Shown here: positions 51,201 through 60,200 of the stretch, piece after piece
Position numbering within the stretch: the stretch's first letter is position 1
How the letters are laid out: each line of letters begins with the position of its first letter
Assembly: GCF_032362555.1 (NCBI RefSeq)
Contig: NC_083525.1
Span: 7,363,501-7,427,500, forward strand
Source: Amyelois transitella
Taxonomy: Eukaryota; Arthropoda; Insecta; Lepidoptera; Pyralidae
DNA: 64,000 nt
Direction of reading: 5' to 3'
The notes under the pieces: model-generated
Seen by the model: only the letters and a program-made list of their open reading frames with translations
The model's database searches: none
Told to the model about the DNA's origin: nothing
Program-made: the position numbers and the translations under genes

Positions 51201-54200
51201 GCCATTTAAACCCGCGAACTTAACAATCCGGTGTTATGAGCGAGATACATACATAAAATCACGCCTCTTTCCCGGAGGGGTAGGCAGAGACCATCTCTTT
51301 CCATTTGCCACGGTCTCTGCATACTTCCTTCGCTTCATCCACATTCATAACTCTCTTCATGAGCGAGATAGAAGACATTTTTGACTTTTAATTATTAAGT
51401 TCAATTTGCTTGTAATATTGCCGTAATTTTATTGAATTTTAATTGTTCTGATTCGTCTGCATAGTGGCAGTACTCGTACTATAATTTTAAAATTATATTT
51501 ATAGATTTTGCTATTTTTTTTGGCAAAATCGGAATTTCTCTGCGCATTTCATTTCAGTTGTGTGCCCAGCGTTAAATTAATTATTGCATAAACTTAAAAA
51601 CACATAGTTCAGTAGCACATTGACATATTTCAGTCACCTTTATATGTATAATAATGTTGAGCAAATCCTAAATATATTCATATCTTTAGTAATTGAGCAA
51701 ATTAAGATTTTCACAATCACTATGCAGATAGTAATCAGTGACGGGTAAGACACTCTGTGTAAATCAAAACCATGCAATTTTCTATTTTTTTAATGTTTCC
51801 GATAAAACTTGCAATGAATACATTAATATTTAGGCCACACAAGCTATTAACGCCATACTTTATATTAAATCCCTTTTAACTCACAGTAAGATGTAGAAGT
51901 GTATTGCACGGTCCAATATGCAAACATACATATACAAATATGTACATATAATAACGTCTATGTCCCTTGCGGGGTAGACAGAGCCAACAGTGTTTAAAAA
52001 GACTGATAGGCAGCAGACCGTTCAGCTATCTAGTCCAATATGACTTCAGTGAATAACTCGCATTATCTAAATTTTGTAATTTTTTTGGACTAATTGTGAA
52101 GGTCTTATTTTTATTTAGGCCACATAAGTTATTAAGGCCATATCATCTATTAAGGCCTAACCTATGATTATGTCAAATGACTAAAGCGTTTAATTGATAT
52201 AGAATTCGCAAGTGACCAACTTGCAATAATCTCAAGATTTTCCTACATTAAACGTCGTATGTATCGGTAGATATCCTTAATGTTTGACATATTGATCATC
52301 AAGAATGCAATAAATGATTAATTTTGTTCATTAAATACTTAACAATCATTGATTGTAAAACAAAAAAATTATAAAAAATAAAGATTACACATAAATCAAT
52401 GATCATAATTAATGATTACCCATCAATCATTGATTACGATTAGCAATTACACATCAATGATTAATTATGATTACCATCCACCAATTAAGGCCTTTACGAC
52501 CTACAATATGCTTGATTATGATTACCATTCACCCAATTTAGGCTTTGAAAACCCACAATAAGATAATGTTAGTGACAAAAGCCCAATAATGGGATAGACT
52601 ACCAGCAGAGGATTCGTACCAGCCGCAAGTCTTACCGTCATAGTCGCTGTCGGTGCGGTGATGAAGGGTGAAATTGACGGAAACAGGCTCTGTCTGGTTG
52701 GCTGGGACGGTGACGCGTTTCCATTCTGATTCCTCGTAGCTGCAGCGAAAAAAGGAGTGCGGAGTTAGATAATTGTATTTTATTGTAAGGCTATTGTGAT
52801 ACCCGAAACCGCCGAGCTTGCATGAAGAGTTATGAATGTGGATGAAGCGAAGGAAGTATGCAGAGATCGTTGCAAGTGGAAAGAGGTAGTCTCTGCCTAC
52901 CCCTCCGGGAAAGAGGCGTGATTTTATGTATGTATTACTGGGATGATCGCAACTTCGTTCGCGTGCCGCAGTTCCGGCGATTAGAGTGTAAAAACAAACA
53001 GAGTGTTTCTTTTTCGTAACTTTTCTTTTAAATATGTATGTTAAATTCAATGTATGTCAGCTGCAACTTTAAGGTTCAATAGATTTTTTAATCTTACTAC
53101 ACATACATACATACCTACATATGGTCACGTCTATATCCCTTGCGGGGTAGACAGACCCAACAGTCTTGAAAAGACTGAATGGCCACGTTCAGCTATTTGA
53201 CTTAACGATAGAATTGAGATTCAACTAGTGACAGGTTGCTAGCCCATCGCCTAAAAAAGAATCCCAAGTTTGTAAGCCTATCCCTTAGTCGCCTTTTACG
53301 ACATCCATGGGAAAGAGATGGGGTGGTCCTATTCTTTTTTGTATTGGTGCCGGGAGCCACACGGCACTTTAATCCTACTTATATTACAAATGCGAAAGTT
53401 TGTATGTCAGTATGGATGTTTGTTACTCTTTCACGCAAAAACTACTGAACCGATTACGATGAAATTTGTTATATAGGTAGCTGAAGACCAAGAATAACAT
53501 ATAGGCTACTTTTTATACCGGAGTTCCCGCGGGATTGATAGGGTCTCCATTCGGACGAAGTCGCGGGCGGTCTCTAGTAAATTTATAAGTGCACAGACAA
53601 ACACCAGATTTTATTATATACATGCTTATAATTTTTTTCCTTCTAATATATCAAATAAATACTTTACCCAATAGCTTTAGCGAGGACATGATACTCTCCA
53701 GGTACCAGAAGCCTCCAGTACTCTCCGAGGTCAGTCACGACTACGGGGTGGGCAACCTCCTTTATTTCTATATACGCCCTCTGTAAAGAAATGACAAAAG
53801 AAAAAAAAAATAAATGCATCGGAGCTAAAAACGTCTGGATATGTCTAAAATACTTAATGCGCATTATGGTACAGGTTCAAATCGTACCTAATTCATGTAC
53901 AATAGGTAACTCAAGGGTTATGCACATTCGAGTTCTAAGATGAGGGGAAACATTGCGAGGAAATCTGCATATTCAGACTACTATTTTGTTTTTATTGTAT
54001 ATGGTAGAATACAAATTACACAGTACAGTTACGGAAAAGCCAGCAAGAAAAGACTAATAAATGTGGAAGAAGCCAAAGAGTGTGCAGAGATTGTAACAAG
54101 AGGGAAGGTGTAGTATCTGCCTACCCTTCCAGGAACCTTTTTCCAAGAGAGGAGCCTACCTCTCTATTTATTGTACTAATATAATGTACCTCTCTACCTC

Positions 54201-57200
54201 CTAGTATGGAGATAAAGATGGGTAGACAGCCGTCTACCCATCTTTATCACCATACTTACTTCCACTGGTTTCCCGTTCGACACGAATCCAATTATCCTGA
54301 TGTGGGTCTGCTCCAAAAAAAGTTAGCAGTTCCTTGACACCCTGAGCCTGACCATGGACTTCTAGAAGAAGATAAACTTACTGATACGGGGTTCTCGTAC
54401 TGGTCCATCACGAAGCCAGCTATCCTAATATAGGTCTACTTCATGAAAGTTAGTAGCCTCGTTGGTCTTTCAGAACTTGGATATCACCCCCTAATCCTAG
54501 TCCATAGGTGTTCTAGAAGGAGATAGACTCACTGGCACTGGTTTCCCGTACTCGTCCGTCACGAAGCCAGCTATCCCGATGTATCACTACTCCATGAAAG
54601 TTTGCAGCGGCTCCTTATTGTTCTTCCAGAACTTGGATATCACCCCCTGATCCTAGTCCATAGGAATTCTAGAAGGAGATAGACTCACTGGCACTGGTTT
54701 CCCGTACTCGTCCGTCACGAAGCCAGCTATCCCGATGTGGGTCTGCTCCATGAAGGCGAGCAGCGGCTCCTTATTAGTCTTCCAGAACTTGGGCAGCTCG
54801 TCGGCCGGGGGGTACTTGCAGCAGGACAGCTCGAATGTCACCTCGAAGCAGTTGTTGCTCACGTAGTTGAAGTCTTGCATGCCACCTTTAACATATAATT
54901 TAAAAAAAGAATTGCATGACAATAATGGTGTCTATGAAAAAAAAATATGTATTATTCTACTGAGACTACCAACATTGTGGTTCCCGGCACCAATAAAAAA
55001 AAAGAATACGACCACTCCATCTCCTTCACATGGATGTCGTAAAAGGCGACTAAGGGATAGGCTTATAAACTTAAGATTCCTCTTTGAGGCAATGGGCTAG
55101 CAACCTGTCACTATTTGAATCTCAAATCTATCATTGAGCCAGACAGCTGACCGTAGCCTTTCAATCTTTTGAAGACTGTTGGCTCTGTCTACTCCGCAAG
55201 GGATATAGATCTTATTATATGTTATGCTTATGTATGCTACAATTTGCAAGGTATAGAAAGCAGTTGGCACAAACTAAGTATTTTAAATGCTATCATACCA
55301 GCCTTTCAGTCTTCTGAAGACTGTTGGCTCTGTCTACCCCGCAAGGGATATAGATCTTATTATATGTTATGTTTATGTATTCTACAATTTGCAAGGCATA
55401 GAAAGCAGCTAAGCATTTTCATCGCTACCATACCAGCATATAATAGCTTTCCATGGATTCTCACCTTTAACAGCGTACCATTTAGCGCCATTGGTCATTC
55501 CGTTGGTGAAGTTCTCTGGGGGGCACGCGTCCCCCCTAGCCATTTCCGGGTGGCGGGACGAGTAAGTCCATGCCAGGTGTTTGAACACAGCATCGTCTGG
55601 AGTCAGACTGTCTTCGCAGCACTCTTTGCCGGTGCTAAAATAAATTTTATACGTACGTATTATTTTCAAGTATTTCGATAAATTGTATAGGTAGGTACTT
55701 TTGTTTTGAAGTGTCGCTTATAATTTCTTTGGTATGTTCAAAATAAAAATTGACTTTGTACATAAACTGACATAACTCACAAACTTTCGCATTTATAATA
55801 TTAGGGCCTGCTGGTAGAAATTTCTCTAGAAATAAATAGTGCCCTTGTACCTCTCTATTTTAAGTTTTTTCTTATTCTCCTCGTTGTAGAAAAATATATA
55901 AACAAAAATAAGTACGACAAACTCACATCGAGTCATCGTAAGGGTACGACGCGACAAGAGCGCCCCCATGCAGATTGCCAGACAGCACAAACTGCTTCTC
56001 CAGCAGCCACCTGACCACGGCCTTCGTCTCCGGCGCCCTGCCGCCGTACACGTACTCCTCAGTGTTGTCCCGGTCCTGGTCGAACTGGTCCGGGAAGTCG
56101 CGGTTCAGGTCCTTGTGTTGGGCGTTGTTGCGACCGACGTAGTCCGGGAGTGATTCGCAGCCCACCTGGGGGGTAAAAAATAAATTTTGTAAAAAGAGAA
56201 CGCCCCCAATCGATATGTTCCTCTTTTTAAGTCTATTTTTTTATTGATTGTGTATGGTAACAAATACATGCATACATATGGTCACGTCTATATCCCTGAC
56301 AGAGCCAACAGTCTTGAAAAGACTGATAGGCCACGTTCAGCTGTTTGGCTTTATGATAGAATTGTGATTCAAATAGTGACAGGTTGCTAGCCCGTCGCCT
56401 AAAAAAAGAATCCCAAGTTTACAAGCCTATCCCTTAGTCGCCTTTTACAACATCATTGGGAACAAGATGAAGAGATTCTATTCTTTTTATATTGGTGCCG
56501 GGACCCACACGGCACTATAACGGGTAATAAATCAATTTTGTAAAAAGAGAACGCCTCCAATCGATATGTTCCTTTTTTTAAGTCTGTTTTTTTAATTTTT
56601 GTTTATGGTAACAAATACAATTTGTAAAGTACCAATACGCGGACTTAATGCTTTTATAGCATTATCTAACAGTCCACCATTGGGTTATATTCCTAAAAGT
56701 ATCACACACTTTCCTGAAAAATTGATCAAAATCGGTTCAGCGAAACGCGAGTATAACTGGGCCACGTTGTCCATTGCACCACGCCACGCTTAAGCTTCAA
56801 CATTATTAAGTAAATACATTACATATAGTCTCGTCTAAATCCCTTGCGGGATAGAGCCAGTCTTAAAAATACTAAAAGGCCACGTTCAGCTGTATGGCTC
56901 CAAGACTCAAATATTGACAGGTTGCCAGTCCATTGCCTACAAGAGGAATCCCAAGTTTGTAAAACCTTAGTCGCCTTGTACGACATACATGGGACAGTAC
57001 AATCACATCAGTACCTCACGACACATACATTAATAACGTCAATAAAACCAAACAGGTTTTTTTGTTGTCTAAAACATTAACAATTTTAAAACTATTTTAG
57101 TTCTGAAGAAGTTTCAAAGTAGAAGGAAATGTAAATGGGAAAGGCAAGCGAAAATATTCCGTTAGCTGGCTATTGTATTGTCAACAGATGTGTGTTGAAA

Positions 57201-60200
57201 TTCACGATGGCAAGTTTCTAATTGTTTGTGCAAAAAAGAGTTACTTCTAATTTATCCATAACTGGACTTTTTTTTCAGTTACTTCATACTCGTTTAGTTT
57301 AGATTATATTTGCGAAAGTTTGTAAGGATGTTAATGTGTTTGTTATTCTTTCACGCACTAAACTACTGAACGGATTTTCATGAAACATTAATACATATTA
57401 TCAAGTCTATATCCCTTCCGGGGTAGACAGAGTCAAAAATCTTGAAAATACTGAAAAGCCACGTTCAGCTTTTTGGCCTAATGATAGAATTTAAATTCAA
57501 ATAGTGACAGGTTGCTAGCTCATCGCCTAAAAGAAGTATCCCAAGTTTATATGGCTATCTAGGTCACCTTTCATGAAAGAGATGGAGTAGTACTATTCTT
57601 TTTTATATCTTATTTTAATGAAACTTTGCAGTCATATTGATTACACTTTGGAAAAACATAACATTTCAAAATTTATAGATATTTAAGGTAAATACGAAGT
57701 CGCGAGCAACAGCTAGTAGTAATAAATATGTATTTAGCTAAATGATCGGTGGATGGGTGATATCGACCACATCTTATGTACGTTGTATAAAAATCTACGT
57801 TTGAGTTTTTGAGTTTGTGCACAAACTAATATAATAAAATTACCTACTTTCGCGTTTATTATATTATAGTTGGGAAGATTTTGAAATCATTCTTATAATA
57901 TCACTGAATAAAAATGTATCAAAATCAACTTGTTTGAGACAAGTTCCAATGTAGGTGCATATAAAATGCAGTGGTAAACACATTATCGACGTGTGGTCAA
58001 AGTTCGGGATCGCTGACCTTACAGTTAATTAATGCTGATAAGTTTAACTTTTAGATGTAACGAGCTTTAGCGCGGTACTTTGCTCCCGTGGGAAATTCCA
58101 GAAAAAAGCCTAAACATCTCTCGAAGATCTATATCTGTGGGAAATTTCATGAAAATGAGTCCAGTAGTTATATAGGAAAATACAGTTAATTCCCATTCAC
58201 ATGGGAATTTTTGAAACTTCTTATAATTAGTGCACCACAAGACCATTTAAGGAACCAGTGGCGACATCACTAATGTAACACACCAACTGTTAATTTTATT
58301 TTATCGCGCGATAAACAATCCCGTTTAACTTCATAGTAAAAAGCTAAACAGCGATAGATTTTCGTGTGTATATATACTCGTATATATTTTTTAAATTTGT
58401 ATTACAATCTATACATATAGGTACTTATTAAAATTTATATTGTTTGTCAAATTACGATTAAAGCCAATAAATCCATTTTTATACCTATGAATACCATATT
58501 ATACCTCCCCTTTTATATTTATACCTGTGGATATTTTTATATTCCTATGGCAAAGATAGTACGAGTATAGCGCAAATCATTCATGTCTGGGGTATGACAT
58601 CATTATGTTGTTCATTGTTTGAAGCGAAACGAAGAGGCTGGCCGGTTATCTCTACACATAAATTGCATTGCATGATGTAATTGTTCTAAGACATTTGTAC
58701 ACTAAGATATTTGTGCCGTGTGGTTGGCTGGTGGCAGAAACTACATCTTTATACTTGTCACAATTCCTGCTTCATCCACATTCATTAATCTCTTCATGCA
58801 AGCTTGCCAATTTCGTAAACGAAAGAAAATATGACCAGTTAGCAATTTGTTCGGGTCAGATTTTAAAGAATTTCTCACTGATTCTATCATTAAGCCAAAC
58901 ATCTTTTATTTATTTATTTATTTATTAAGGTACACCAACAGTATTTACTTACTACATTCTTAACAAAGATACACAAATATAAGTCCCAAAGTTTACCAAA
59001 GATATCAAATGACTAACACATTTAAAAGTATGATGCTTGAGTTGTGATTAACAATCCCTGATATGTTTGAGCAACTTCTGTTTAAAGACATTCAGGCTAT
59101 CGTCAAATATGTCCAAGTTCCCCGAGTCGCCATTTATAGAATTATATGTATTGCACATACTCGTACGGTTAACAGGAGCGTGGCTACCCAGATTGGTTCT
59201 AGAAGGCGCCGGACCACCTAGGAGTTTGGTGATGGGTTTACGCGGCATTCTACTTGGAGCTTTAATATTTATTGATGATAGTATGTCCCCGGAATCTAAT
59301 AAGTCATTTAATATTTTATATAGAAATATAACATCATGTAATTTGCGTCGATCTTACAAAGATGTCATATCGAAATACTTCAACCGCTCATTATAAGGAC
59401 AACGATGAGAGATGTTAGGTGCCGAGAATGCTAGGTGCCTAGTAAAAGCTCTATGGATTTGTTCAATTCGCTGAGAATGGACAGCATATGTTGGATTCCA
59501 AACCGAGCTAGCATATTCTAAGTTACTTCTGACCACCGTATTAAAAAGGAGAATCTTTGTTTTAGCAAAACGGAACTCTTTCGAATTTCATTTGAGAAAG
59601 CCTAACATTTGAGCTGATTTGCTTACGATATTATCAACATGATCAACAAAACTGAGTTCTGAATCCAGCCAAACACCAAGATCCTTAATTACTTTCACTT
59701 TTTGTAATTCCTCTGATCCTATTTTGTAAGATGAGGCAATGGGTTGTCTTTTTCTTGTGAATGATATGTAATGGCATTTATTTATGTTTATTGACATATC
59801 ATTGGCTTTGCACCATGCTGTAAATCGGTCGATATCGTTTTGTAAAAGATCCGCATCAGTTGAAGACTTTATAACTTTATAAATTTTTGTGTCATCGGCG
59901 AATATTGAACACTTGGAGTTTAAGATAACATCAGGTAAATCACTAATGAATATAGAAAACAATATTGGTCCTAGATGTGAACGTGAACATCTGAACGTGG
60001 CCTATCAGTCTTTACAAGACTGTTGGCTCTGTTTACCCCGCAAAGGATAAAGACGTGATTATATGTATGAATGTATGTTTCTCACTGATCGTATTTTAAT
60101 TATTTTTTTGCTTCAAATAGGTCTTGATATCCTTCAGGCGAAATTATATGCTCAGTGCCGCAACAAGCTCATAGTGTGCACGGCGCCGTATGATTGCCAG

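Larger units (their letters stand above)
49162..52635. other. Carboxypeptidase D intron 6 (3.5 kb)
   Basis: Mostly plain AT-rich sequence. Named contents are a LINE tail (51244-51364), an element A tail (51945-52030) and loosely repeated ATCAATGATTAAT motifs at 52300-52490. No gene seen. Confidence 0.7.

Noticed and set aside
52538..53050. 170-codon minus-strand frame
   Set aside because: Only 52636-52739 is a real exon (carboxypeptidase D exon 6); the rest reads through a LINE tail and intron.
55169..55681. 170-codon plus-strand frame
   Set aside because: It consists of an element A tail, its duplicate and the antisense of carboxypeptidase D exon 3.
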